Shown here one piece after another: positions 32,940-42,365 of a DNA stretch of 64,000 nt. The first letter of the stretch is position 1, and each line of letters starts with the position of its first letter. The position numbers were made by a program, and so were the translations under genes. Source of the stretch: Pectinophora gossypiella (taxonomy: Eukaryota > Arthropoda > Insecta > Lepidoptera > Gelechiidae); NCBI RefSeq assembly GCF_024362695.1, contig NC_065422.1, positions 4,029,534 through 4,093,533 of the forward strand, in the 5' to 3' direction. Under the pieces are notes generated by a model, which saw nothing but the letters and a program-made list of their open reading frames with translations, was not told the origin of the DNA and searched no databases.

Positions 32940-33297
32940 CGCTATTTAGAGGCAAGGAGATGGCGGCTGAGTTCGTATAGAGACCCAGGCCAACCGGGTA
33001 TAACGTAGAACCCTTGAGGTGGTAGCCATCGGTACGGCAATGCGGGACGGAAGAAACAAGTCACAGGGACTGTAACCTGGAACCTGACAGAGGGCAGTAA
33101 CTGTCAGTACTATTCAGAGGCGGACGACAGTACTCCTAGTACGGCTTTGAAATAGACTACTCTGAGCGCCATCCCACTCGCGTCAGACAGGTCGGAAGGC
33201 AAGAGGGAAACCACTGCCCTATTTTCCCCTAAAAAGTAGCATGGAGAATGTTATACCGACAAAAATGTGGCTCTTAAATTAATGATGATGATGATGG
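32940..33297 (+). pseudogene. LINE 3' region ending in (ATG)n
   Basis: The last 100 bp (AGAGGGAAACCACTGCCCTA to TGTGGCTCTTAAATTAATGA) match 48970-49075 and 62785-62985. The upstream GGCAATGCGGGACGGAAGAA part has a reversed match at 62150-62200. Confidence 0.72.
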
Positions 33298-33378
33298 TAA
33301 TCAGCGCATTTCCGAGAAGAAACGAGTGCTAATTTAGATTTTTATCAATACAATATATTGCATCATCATATGTATGTC

Positions 33379-33635
33379 GATCTGAACGCCCCAGGTTCAA
33401 TTCCCGGTCGAAGCATATTACAAGAATCACTTTGTGATCTGTAGTTCGATTGGGACAGTGCTAACTAATAACCCTATCGTCCGAAAGTAAGATGACTGGA
33501 GCTTCGGAGGGCATGTTAATCAGTCGGTTTCGGCTAATATTTACTTAAGTAGGTAATCGTTATACGGGCCATGTTGAGAGCTTTTGGTGGCTCACCAGTG
33601 TGATGAGGCCGGTCTGACCTCACAACCCTCAAGAA
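33379..33635 (+). mobile_element. SINE-A, diverged
   Basis: It keeps B-box GGTTCAATTCCCGG and CCGAAAGTAAGATGA, and has a mutated core and 3' part. It is clearly older than the copy at 61641. Confidence 0.7.
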
Positions 33636-33649
33636 AGTGTTGTCGAATA

Positions 33650-33800
33650 ATCGATTACAATTATTAGATATAATCGATTATATTCATATATAATTATCGT
33701 TAGAATCAATTTAATCAATAATATCGATAGTACCGATAGGCATATCGATATGTAGATTTTTTAGGGGATTCGGAAATAATAGACTATTAATCGATATTCA
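33650..33800. other. ATCGAT-rich patch
   Basis: The stretch contains AATCGATTA-type words and two exact TATCGATA 8-mers (33723-33730 and near 33742). In Drosophila TATCGATA is the DREF site; relevance here is unproven. Confidence 0.4.
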
Positions 33801-34236
33801 GTCGGTCATCGGGCAACACTGCTTCACGAGTGAAAATCACCGTACGGTTGTTAGTACAGTCATGATAATGTACCCACTTTAGGACTATGTCGCACTAACA
33901 TATTTGACATTTAGTGAGACTTACTGTTCAATTTGTCAAAAAATTTAATGTGACGTGGTACCAAATGTGTATATCGTGGCCATATCATAGAATTGATCAT
34001 TTCATGAAATGATCGACCATTTCATGAAATGGTCGTATTTCATGAAATAGAACAACATTCGTTGGCCACATCATGATGTGGTTTGGCCAGATCAATGAAC
34101 ACAAAACGTTTAACGATATGACCAACTAAATGCATGATTACTTCATGATATGGCCAAACGTTAGCGATCATATCGTAAAATAGTAACATTATCCACCGGT
34201 AGTGGCGCTGGTGTCGCTTTGTTTATGTTTTGCATA

Positions 34237-34392
34237 ATGGCGGCGGACAATAATTATTCTTGTGTGAACGCGAATAATACGAATAATAATGAGCAAATAC
34301 AAGATAAAAGTGCAGTGAAGCAATGTTTTGACACTAAGGTGAAAAGAAAAACTCGTATTAACAGTAGACAGCAACTTTATTTTTATTTTTAG
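34237..34392 (+). other. Short reading frame inside PAL-3
   Basis: An ATG in the context ATAATGGCGGCGGAC opens a 51-codon frame, Asn-rich then basic, ending at TAG. The last bases (tttatttttag, then GTT) also look like a 3' splice site, and AAG-GTGAAA at 34336-34344 looks like a donor, which would define a 54-base intron. It matches no family I know. It may be a captured or decayed exon, or chance. Confidence 0.25.
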
Positions 34393-34549
34393 GTTATATG
34401 GCAAATAATGAAGGTCGAGTGACCACGCTACGTAAATCAATGGACTATTATTGGATTTCAAAATGTGATATAATTAAAACTGCGAATGAAGAGATATTAA
34501 TTTTAAAAAAGAAAAATATAGACGATCCTACTGTCCGTAAAGTTTCTTT

Positions 34550-34599
34550 TTTTGACGTGACTTATTGTAGATTTGCCGCAGATGGCATTAACTACTTGA
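34550..34599 (-). mobile_element. SINE-D 3' end inside PAL-3
   Basis: About 50 bp match the SINE-D 3' end (GATTTGCCGCAGATGGCATT region with its T-rich side). It is 5'-truncated and inserted within PAL-3, so it is younger than PAL-3 itself. Confidence 0.7.
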
Positions 34600-34699
34600 A
34601 ACGGGATTCTATTAAAACGCATAAATGTTTTTGTCATAATTTAAATTATCATAATCCTTTTTTTTATAATTTTTACAAGGCATAACGGTAGGTTAGGGT

Positions 34700-34737
34700 G
34701 CGGCGGGGGTGGCCCTTGGGCCACCCCTACGCCGCCA
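34700..34737. other. GC-rich hairpin in PAL-3
   Basis: GGGGTGGCCC and GGGCCACCCC pair around a TT loop, extended by GGCG/CGCC. It is the only GC-rich block in the element. Confidence 0.7.
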
Positions 34738-35176
34738 GTATGTTTATCTTACACACGAAAAGTATACTGAATGATGACCAATGGCATGAAATAGTGTCAA
34801 AAAATATGACGACGACTTCAAAGCGAGATGCAGTTACGGCGTATATGTCAACTACATCAACACTCCGTTAATCGAAAATGACTTTTTAATTTTTATTTGA
34901 CTTTTAAACATTTTTGTACTTTGTACTAGAGTAATACATTATTTCCTACCTTATTTCGCGTTTTTATTACACCACTTATCATGGACACCCTACATTTATG
35001 ATATGGCCAAACGTGGATGGAAATATCATTAAACGCTGACGTTTAAACGATATGGTCAGTTGAAGTTGGCCATTTCATGAAATACGACCATTTCATGAAA
35101 TGGTCGATCATTTCATGAAATGGTCAATTCTATGATCTGGCCACGACATGTATACATATTAATGCTCGTGACCGTA

Positions 35177-35274
35177 CGGTAACGACAAATTGAACTGTAA
35201 GTCTCACTAAATGTCAAATATGTTAGTGCGACAGAGTCCTAAAGTGGGTACATTATACGTATTGCTCATGACTG
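35177..35274 (+). mobile_element. MITE-1 copy, internally deleted at one end
   Basis: This head-to-head neighbour of the preceding MITE-1 keeps the start CGGT and the whole other end (ATTGCTCATGACTG). It lacks about 40 bp of the left arm. It shares the single TA at 35175-35176 with the preceding copy, and a TA follows at 35275. Confidence 0.8.
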
Positions 35275-35579
35275 TACATCGTATCAAAATTGGCTGTAAG
35301 GTGTCTTCTGATTTGCGGCTCTGCCCATCGTATTGGGGGCTCTAGGCGTGAGTTTGTCTACGGTGTATTAGTACAAGTCGATTTTCATAAGACTGTTTAC
35401 GAGTTCATGCCTCACGAATAGTACGAGTAATGTCTGTCGCGAACTTATGAGGCGTGTACTTCATTTATTAAAGGCTCGGAAGTGACTTTGTATAATGAAC
35501 TTTATGTCTATACTTTATGTGAGATATTAGCCAAAAGCTAGAGAGGCGAAACATATTGATCGATTCATGATAGTATATG

Positions 35580-36078
35580 ATGTTACTGTAAAAGCTCGAA
35601 CTACGGTAAATCTTAAGATTTAAGTTGTAAGTCTTAGGATTTACGGACTTGAGTTGGTAAATGTAAATATTCCTGAAAATACGACGACTTTTTCGAGCTT
35701 TTACCATTCGAATTCAGTATATGCTAGGTTTTACCACTGTCATCTGGAAGATGTTGGTTTTAGGAATAAAACAATAATTCTTAATTATTTTCTTTAATGA
35801 ACTATTAAACAAAAGAGATACGTAATAAGTACAACCTAATACCAATTTATTTAAATTATTTTGAAAAAAAAAAAACACATTACGTATAATGTTTTGTTTT
35901 GTTTTTTGTTTTCAACATTTACCGTGCCATTAATTTAAATTCTAAGATTTACCAACGGAATGGTGGTAAAAGTTCGAATCGCAAACCTTTTGGGATATTT
36001 ACCATTAGGAATTGGTAGATCTTAGGTTTTACTGGAATATCTTAGGATTTACTGCAGTTCGAGCTTTTACAGTAACAT
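35580..36078. mobile_element. T-7, TIR element of 499 bp
   Basis: The ends are perfect inverted repeats for at least 23 bp, starting ATGTTACTGTAAAAGCTCGA. The arms then carry repeated GTAAATCTTAAGATTT-like motifs in both orientations. CGAGCTTTTACCATTCGAAT occurs once more inside, suggesting an internal duplication of the terminus. No transposase frame is present. The duplication is ambiguous in this AT-rich flank. Confidence 0.72.
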
Positions 36079-36085
36079 ATATACA

Positions 36086-36215
36086 TACATACATAAACTC
36101 ACGCCCATGTTCCCCGATGGGGTGGGCAGAGCCACAAATAATCAGAAGACTATTTGCAGCCACTTTTGATACATAGTCCTAAGATGGATAATGATGAATC
36201 GTATGGTGATAGGGG
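36086..36215 (-). mobile_element. LINE-type 3' end with ATGT tail
   Basis: CATACATAAACTCACGCCCA, GGGGTGGGCAGAGCCACAAA and GCAGCCACTTTTGATACATA recur at 42225-42365 and, weakly, at 23405-23520 and 35290-35360. Confidence 0.62.
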
Positions 36216-36362
36216 GATCAGCCTAGTAACATATATAACTTTTATAATATTTCAAATTGGGGATGTCAGAGGCACAGCCATAGATTATACATACATGTTA
36301 TTACCAGAGACTCTTTCCTGCAGACAAACTGTTTAAACAGTTTTGCAGGGCATACATAAATT

Positions 36363-36485
36363 GTACCAACTTTGGTACCATGTCACATTAACTTTTTTGA
36401 CAAATTGAACTGTAAGTCTCACTAAATGTCAAATATGTTAGTGCGACAGAGTCCTAAAGTGGGTATATTATATTGCTCATGACTG
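36363..36485 (+). mobile_element. MITE-1, left end missing
   Basis: It aligns to the consensus from GTACCAACTTTGG onward and ends GCTCATGACTG before TA. The first 25 or so bases are absent. Confidence 0.82.
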
Positions 36486-36505
36486 TACAGGGATAGAACG
36501 GAGTT

Positions 36506-36612
36506 GATACGTTGCAGTGGGCACAGAGTCCGGCACGCGCCGGTCCGTCCTAACACGGTCCTAGCACGGTCCTAGTACGGTCCTAGTATGATACAGTGCA
36601 GTGGGCACAGAC
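36506..36612. repeat. 11-bp tandem repeat inside an 84-bp duplication
   Basis: CCTAACACGGT-like 11-mers repeat four times at 36549-36592. The array is bracketed by GATACGTTGCAGTGGGCACA and GATACAGTGCAGTGGGCACA. Confidence 0.7.
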
Positions 36613-36892
36613 CTTAAGGAATAACTGGATAATAATCTAGCCTTTAAATGGTTCTATTGACGAAGAGAAGTCATCGAGATATATAGTTATGGCATTTCCA
36701 AAGAGAATTATATTTCCTCCATTGCCATTGCATTATTTCTCAATGAAGGCTCGTGTGTAGGTATGTCAATAGAAAGCAATAATTCCAGTGAAGGTTTATG
36801 CGTCCTCCACTCAGCTATTAGTTGCGAAAATTCATAAATGTCAGCACACTTTCTAGATTCTTAAAATTAATTAATTTATATATTTATTTATA

Positions 36893-36970
36893 CAGAGTGT
36901 TAATGAGATCGTAACGAAAACTTTGAAGGAAGATTCAGACCATGATTCTGAGTTGATATCAAGTGGATTT
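36893..36970. mobile_element. FB-2 fragment, one arm
   Basis: One arm (GAGTGTTAATGAGATCGTAA, then GATTCTGAGTTGATATCAAG) is preserved. It stops where SINE-A begins. A further short arm fragment lies at 42680-42724. Confidence 0.7.
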
Positions 36971-36979
36971 TTATCAAGT

Positions 36980-37342
36980 GGGCTATCAGGTGGATTACCA
37001 ACCTCAGCAACCCTGGTTTCAGGGTAACTATCGAGCCGCCAAATGCCCCTGACTTGGCTCATGTAACGACCACATACTTATATCAGTAAGTAGTAACAGG
37101 GACCAACGGCTTAATGTGCCATTCGAAGCACGGATCATCTTACTTTCGGACAATCAGGTGATCAGCATGTAAATGTCCTTACCAAACTAGCGATCACAAG
37201 GTCTCTCTCTCTCTCCTTGGCATTTATTATTCCCATCTGATTGTGGGGTCTGCCTTCTAGCGATCACAAGGTGATTTTTGTGATATGTCCCCACCGGAAT
37301 TCCAACCCTCCGGATTGTGAGCGCAACGCTTAACGCTGGACT
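36980..37342 (-). mobile_element. SINE-A split by a 55-bp LINE tail
   Basis: It is a near-complete SINE-A with its tRNA-like head at the right end. It contains a 55-bp insertion (37202-37256) flanked by a 15-bp perfect duplication. Confidence 0.85.
37202..37256 (-). mobile_element. LINE 3' end, 55 bp, inside SINE-A
   Basis: The insert matches the LINE end at 13164-13215 (GAAGGCAGACCCCAC, GGGAATAATAAATGCCAAGG) and ends in a (GA)n tail. A 15-bp duplication, CTAGCGATCACAAGG, flanks it (37187-37201 and 37257-37271), typical of target-primed reverse transcription. Confidence 0.85.
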
Positions 37343-37536
37343 CAATAATCATATTATAATCATGTAGCTTTTAGGATTCGTGCCCAGTTATATTGCCCTT
37401 ATAACATGGGACTAACAGCTGATGAGGATTGGATTACTATCTACCTTACCCCTCTGCGATACAGCTCTTACGATACTAAAAACTAAATTCTTGATGAAAT
37501 TTATAACTTTAGAAGCAGGAATTATCACTAACACAC

Positions 37537-38012
37537 ATCATAATCTCCCTAGCATTATCCCGTTTTTCACAGGGTCCGCTTACCAAACCTGAAGATTTGA
37601 CAGGTCCTGTTTTTTACAGAAGCGACTGCCCGTCTGACCTTCCAACCCGCGAAAGGAAAACCAGCCCAATACAAGTTTAGTCACATACATCCGAAAATGC
37701 ATTTCTCGGGAATGTGGGTTTCCTCACGATGTTTTCCTTCACCTCTGAGCACGTGATAATCATTTATGATCCAAACGTGAATTCGGGAACAAATTCGACA
37801 TACTTTGGTTTAGGCCTGTGCTGGATTTGTGGCGTTACCGGTATTTCTTTTACACTTAATTCGTTCTTAGAGAAAAATGAAAACTGTTAGGTTCTGGCAA
37901 AGTTGTTTTATCCTTTATTTTAAGCTAGTGTGTTTCATATAAACGTAGATTCGAACCTGCGACCTCAAAGTGAGAGGAAAGTGTTCTACCAACTGCACTA
38001 CCACGGCTCGAC
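37537..38012 (-). mobile_element. SINE-E, full length, with a 120-bp insert
   Basis: It is complete from tail to the GTAGTGCAGTTGGTAGAACA head. AATTATCACTAACACAC and AATTATCACCGACACAC flank it. A foreign 120-bp segment occupies 37828-37947 at the head/body junction. Confidence 0.82.
37828..37947. other. Unidentified 120-bp insertion in SINE-E
   Basis: The segment starts TGTGGCGTTACCGG and ends ATATAAACGTA, between two GATT copies (37824-37827 and 37948-37951). It could be a short LTR-like or DNA element; the ends do not give TG...CA. Confidence 0.55.
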
Positions 38013-38372
38013 AATTATCACCGACACACGTGAACGATATATCCTTTTAAATGCTTGTTGCTTTAATGATCATATCGTACTAACGGTACGGACTGGTCGG
38101 GAAGCCTGTGAGTTTCCTACTTACATATTGCCTCGGCTTTCGCTAGATTATTCAAATTGATTATGATTATGTCACTATCTTACGGCTGCTTCAATAATCT
38201 ATCCGCGGTTTTCCTTTACTATGTTATTACCCGATTTCAGCAAAAAGGAGGGTTATGTATTTGACCGCTATGTATGTATGCATGTCTGTTCTAACCTAAC
38301 TTCTAAACCATCACTACAAACCATGCTAGAATTTAACAAATGAGGTGTCACAAGAAGTGTCTTGATTGTCCG

Positions 38373-38533
38373 TGCTTCGGATGGCACGTTAAGCCGTTGG
38401 TCCCGGTTACTACTTACTGATGTAAGTAAGTAGTCGTTACATAAGCATGTCAGGAACCTTTGGCGGCTCAATAATAACCCTGACACCAGGGTTAATGAGG
38501 TTGGTAATTCACCTGACAACCCACACGATAGAA
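38373..38533 (+). mobile_element. SINE-A, 5'-truncated
   Basis: It starts within the core at TGCTTCGGATGGCACG and ends CACACGATAGAA. GATTGTCCG precedes it (38364-38372) and follows it (38534-38542), a possible 9-bp duplication, although the left copy also resembles SINE sequence. Confidence 0.8.
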
Positions 38534-38625
38534 GATTGTCCGGTGGTTACAGTCTATGTGATGACGTCACGTTAAATTCAAAGTGGAACCCTCTAGAAGA
38601 TATTTTTAGTGAAAATGATCATCAA

Positions 38626-38935
38626 AATGAATTTAAAAGTTTAAAAACTAAAGCTCCAAAAATCACGCTCCAAAAAGTATGAAACAAGAAAACAGGTAAG
38701 TTGTATAAGTATTTCTCTGAAATTCTTCCGAATAGTGATGTTTAGAAGATAGCTATGGTCGAATGCCAATCTGTCCTAAGAGTTTGCTTATCACGGCATA
38801 CGACCACGGGTATCTCCTAAACATCACTATTTGGAAGAATTTCAGAGAAATATACATATTTTCTTGTTTCATACTTTTTAGAGCGTGATTTATCCGTAGT
38901 CGGGTTTTAGTTTTTAAACTTTCATTTTTATATCG
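38626..38935. mobile_element. FB-8, long foldback element
   Basis: Arms of roughly 110-120 bp (38626-38746 and 38813-38935) pair with each other. They share TAAACATCACTATT, AATTTCAGAGAAAT, TTCTTGTTTCATACTTTTT and TAGTTTTTAAACTTT. The loop is about 65 bp. It is a single copy here with no recognisable duplication. Confidence 0.7.
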
Positions 38936-38942
38936 GTGATTT

Positions 38943-39971
38943 CGACTTCGTGAATTGATGGTTGGATCGAAAATGATTGATATCATGTGGTTTCCGGGAT
39001 TTGTGGCCGTTTAATGGCAACAGGCTCACCCTCTATTACATGACACTGAAATATGGGTTTATTCCGTGTATTTCCTGTACACTCAGCCTACCCTTTCTGG
39101 GATACAGGCGTGAAGCTACATCACGTTTTTTTCCCAAACCGCAAGCGACACATTTTAGTCGGTATTTTTGTCCACCAGAGTACTGACATAACATTTTTCT
39201 TTCACAAATGAGCTACTCGATATTAAATTACAAAATCATTCACACAAAGTACGGGAAATATTTTCTATTTAGCAGAAAACTGGTCTGGATATGACATGTT
39301 ACACGTAGTTTAACCATAGATTAAGTAACAGCCAGTAGCGACAGAGAGACGTAATTACCTACACCTACGTAGCCTCAGATGGACCGGATCTGAGGCCTGA
39401 GAAAGTATCTTTTTTATACCTGGACAGACAGAGATAAATGGGTACAGTGCTTCGACCGCTTAGCGAATATATGAGATATATTTCTAGTAAAGTAGTATAG
39501 ATAATCTTAAGGAAATCTGAAGCCTTGTGTATACTTTTAAAAAATATCAATGTAAATTTTCTCTTTGTATACTTATTGATAGAAAAGAATCGAACGAACT
39601 AATCTCGACTAATCACTATGCTAATGAACGTTAGAACACTAGCTTACGTACATTGACAGATCTAATTCCTACCGCGCATTGAGTAAGCTTGTGCTAAGTT
39701 TTGTCAATTATTTTAATGGACAATTATAATTATTATTCCCCGAAAATTCCGCCGATTTTATATCGAAGCAACTCGTGGTTGACAAATATAATTAATGAGC
39801 GACTTTCCAATCGGCGTTCCCCAAAAACACGATAGATGGCATTGTTAAGTTTTTTCTCCGTTTAAACTTCTAATTTCATGGATAACAGACATAATATGCA
39901 TCTTTTATCTTAGTTTTTGAGTATAAATGATGACCCTTTTTATTACACCACAATTTCCACCCATTATTCTT
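38943..39971. other. No feature recognised
   Basis: One kilobase of unrecognised sequence between FB-8 and SINE-C. Confidence 0.45.
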
Positions 39972-40254
39972 CATCAGCCCATTAACGTCCCCATATTGCT
40001 GGGGCATGGGTCTTCCCTATGGATGGATAGGGAGAGGGCCTTAAACCATCACGCGGGCCCAGTGCGGATTGATAGTTATTAACGACTGCTGATGCAGCCA
40101 GGACCAACGGCTTAACGTGCCTTCCGAAGCTCGGAGGAGCTCGAGATGAAAACTTTCTTTTTTGTGGTCACCTATCCTATGACCGGCCTTTGCGAAAGTT
40201 GCTTACTTCAACAATCGCAGACCGAGCGCGTTTACCGCTGCGCCACCGAGCTCC
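39972..40254 (-). mobile_element. SINE-C, full length
   Basis: It aligns end to end with 2612-2905. The flanks CACCCATTATTCT and CACCATTATTATTCT look like a duplication that has changed by one short repeat. Confidence 0.87.
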
Positions 40255-40765
40255 TCACCATTATTATTCTGATCAAAATAAAGAGAAGCAATATAGGTAG
40301 GTAGCAACATGTAATATAACACATGTTTCCTTTTATTTCTGTCAGTTGTTATCTCAGTACTCACACTTTTCACACACATGCAATACCTACTATTAAACAG
40401 ACGACCAGTTCAGTAAATTCATAAACATATTTCTCTTTTTTATTTATTTGTGGTAGCTTGTAATTGGCCTTTATTTACTACTAAGTGTAACATTGTGTGA
40501 ATTAAGCTGTAAGCTCCCCAAACAAAAAAAAATAATAATAAATAAATAAGATAGATTTTTACAATTGTCTCAATGCGTGGTAAGTATAAGATCTGTCAAA
40601 GTATGTCAGCTAGTAGCAACGTTCATCATACGTGTTACTAACCTATTTGTGACGTGATTATAACATTGTGTTGTCCTACTTTTAGGTAACTTTTGCAACA
40701 GTGGACTACCCACCGAGTATTCTCTTCGAAGAATCTATCTTACATAAAATCGGTTTTTTACGTTT

Positions 40766-40833
40766 GTAAACAGTTTTCTTCGGAACTTTGACATTGGCAG
40801 AATCATCGTTCAGCAACGATGCAGCCATAAACA
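40766..40833. repeat. 68-bp direct repeat, left copy
   Basis: GTAAACAGTTTTCTTCGGAA to GCAGCCATAAACA recurs at 41251-41318 with two mismatches, 485 bp away. Confidence 0.85.
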
Positions 40834-41250
40834 TTTTTTTTTGTTTTGGTTTTCCCCGAAGGGTAAGGCAAAGGGAACTATGCCCATACAGCCATGTCTT
40901 ACGTATTTTTTTTTCTTGATGATTAATGAAATGATGAAAGGTGATGAATGATGATGATGAAACCTAAGCCCCCACCCTCGGAGTAGACTCCTACTCCGAA
41001 CCCCAAACGAATTAACTCAAAAGTCCGCATAAACTTTTCAGTTATGAAGCGGCTTCCCGGCACGAAGCGAAAATAGGCAGATACACTTTGTTCATTGAAT
41101 ACTCCAATATAATAACACTCGCGAATGTCTTCTGACCAACTTAATGCGATCATTAACCACAAAACACCACTTCGTATTAATTATTTAGATTACTCAACGA
41201 AGAAAGCAACTGTCCCGTTCCCGTTTCCCGCCAAAAAGCCCTTATAAACA

Positions 41251-41318
41251 GTAAACAGTTTTCTTCGGAACTTTGACATTGGCAGAATCATCGTTCAGTA
41301 ACAATGCAGCCATAAACA
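41251..41318. repeat. 68-bp direct repeat, right copy
   Basis: It is 66/68 identical to 40766-40833. The interval shows no element ends that I recognise. Confidence 0.85.
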
Positions 41319-41845
41319 ACAAGAAAGAAAAGAAAACGTTTATCAGCATAGTAATGGATCACTCGATATTAGGTCGATCGATTCTTTTCTAACACTACCT
41401 TGTAGTTTCAAAAAAAGAACACGAACCGCGATGTACCAGCACTATAAATCGGATTGACAATCGCGCGAAAACAGAGTGTAACGACACTTGTATATACAAT
41501 TGCGGATCCCACTACTAATTTAGTCCGCGGCTCCATATACAGAGTCCAGAGTGCTAAGAGAGCACTTGATCGGCATTTGTATGAGGGTATAGAAAGAGTC
41601 CTTTGACGAGGACGCAACCAAATAGGGGGTGCGCTGTGAAAAATTTGCTACTCAACGTCACTTAATTGGGTGTCGCGTTTTTGTGTGATACACACGGGCT
41701 TGAAGAATAAAGAATAATACAAAATTGCCAGGAACATTTTACATTTTTCTCTAATAACTAATTAAGTATGATAAAAATAAGCTTGTGCTGTGATGGAAAC
41801 ATGCTATGGTACCATTCAGCGCTGGTTCTCGGTTATTATTATTAG

Positions 41846-42031
41846 CTAGCACTGCTGAGCAAAGGCCTCCCCCATGTCTTTCCAAGTATCCCGATTCTGT
41901 GCGAGCTCTATCCAGTCTTTTCGATAACCGTCGAGATCATCACACCATCGTTTCCGGGGTCTATGGTGTCCGTCCTGTGGTACCCAGCGCGTGATGATCT
42001 TTGCCCATCGTTCCGGATGCATGCGCCACTC
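41846..42031 (-). pseudogene. LINE ORF2 C-terminus, open but truncated
   Basis: The minus-strand frame reads EWRMHPERWAKIITRWVPQD, then a basic RPRKRWCDDLDGYRKDW block, and ends GEAFAQQC and TAG. The RxRPxKRWxDD pattern is typical of insect LINE ORF2 ends. No RT domain remains; a stop lies just upstream. Confidence 0.83.
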
Positions 42032-42224
42032 TCAGTTATTTTCATTTTATGCTGAAGTAATCGTCAAGAGGGACTTAGGACCACGGAATAAAATAAAGAG
42101 GTTAGAAGAGCTAAGTGAGCGTGAAACGCGCGCCATACAAGTATGAGCAAATACTTCATACTTCCACTTTGCACTGAACTCATCCGCAACTTTGCAACGG
42201 ACGGAGCTCCGAAATTAAAAGGTC

Positions 42225-42365
42225 GTACATACATACATAAACTCACGCCCGTAATCCCTAATGGGGTGGGCAGAGCCACAAGTAATCAAAGACAACTTGC
42301 AGCCACTGTTGATACGAAGTTCAAAGATGGATATGATGAACCTTATGGTGATAAGGGATCAGCCT
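42225..42365 (-). mobile_element. LINE-type 3' end with ATGT tail
   Basis: It matches 36086-36215 across CTCACGCCCGTAATCCCTAA, GTGGGCAGAGCCACAAGTAA and ATGGTGATAAGGGATCAGCC. Confidence 0.63.

Larger units (their letters stand above)
33972..35148. mobile_element. PAL-3, non-autonomous DNA element with palindrome-array termini
   Basis: The element is 1177 bp with 77-bp terminal inverted repeats (33972-34048 and 35072-35148) that differ at only about three positions. Each terminus holds two 20-bp perfect palindromes centred on ATTTCATGAAAT plus a third bare ATTTCATGAAAT. It is inserted in a MITE-1 copy. The flanks read TGTA on both sides (33968-33971 and 35149-35152), giving a 4-bp duplication; a 6-bp TGTATA reading is possible if the ends are drawn differently. 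GATATGGCC-type motifs recur subterminally on both sides. There is no transposase frame. The superfamily is not recognised. Confidence 0.85.
33857..35174 (-). mobile_element. MITE-1 copy split by PAL-3
   Basis: The two halves, 33857-33971 and 35149-35174, together make one MITE-1. The ends read CAGTCATGA and TCGTGACCG and are flanked by TA at 33855-33856 and 35175-35176. PAL-3 is inserted near one end. Confidence 0.85.

Noticed and set aside
34398..34685. 95-codon frame as an intact gene
   Set aside because: Its middle is an inserted SINE-D end, and its C-terminal part is simply read through it. Kept only as a possible relic.
35175..35176. Single large element from 33857 to 35274 with MITE-1 ends
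   Set aside because: PAL-3 has its own precise borders and duplication, and both MITE-1 copies are found alone elsewhere.
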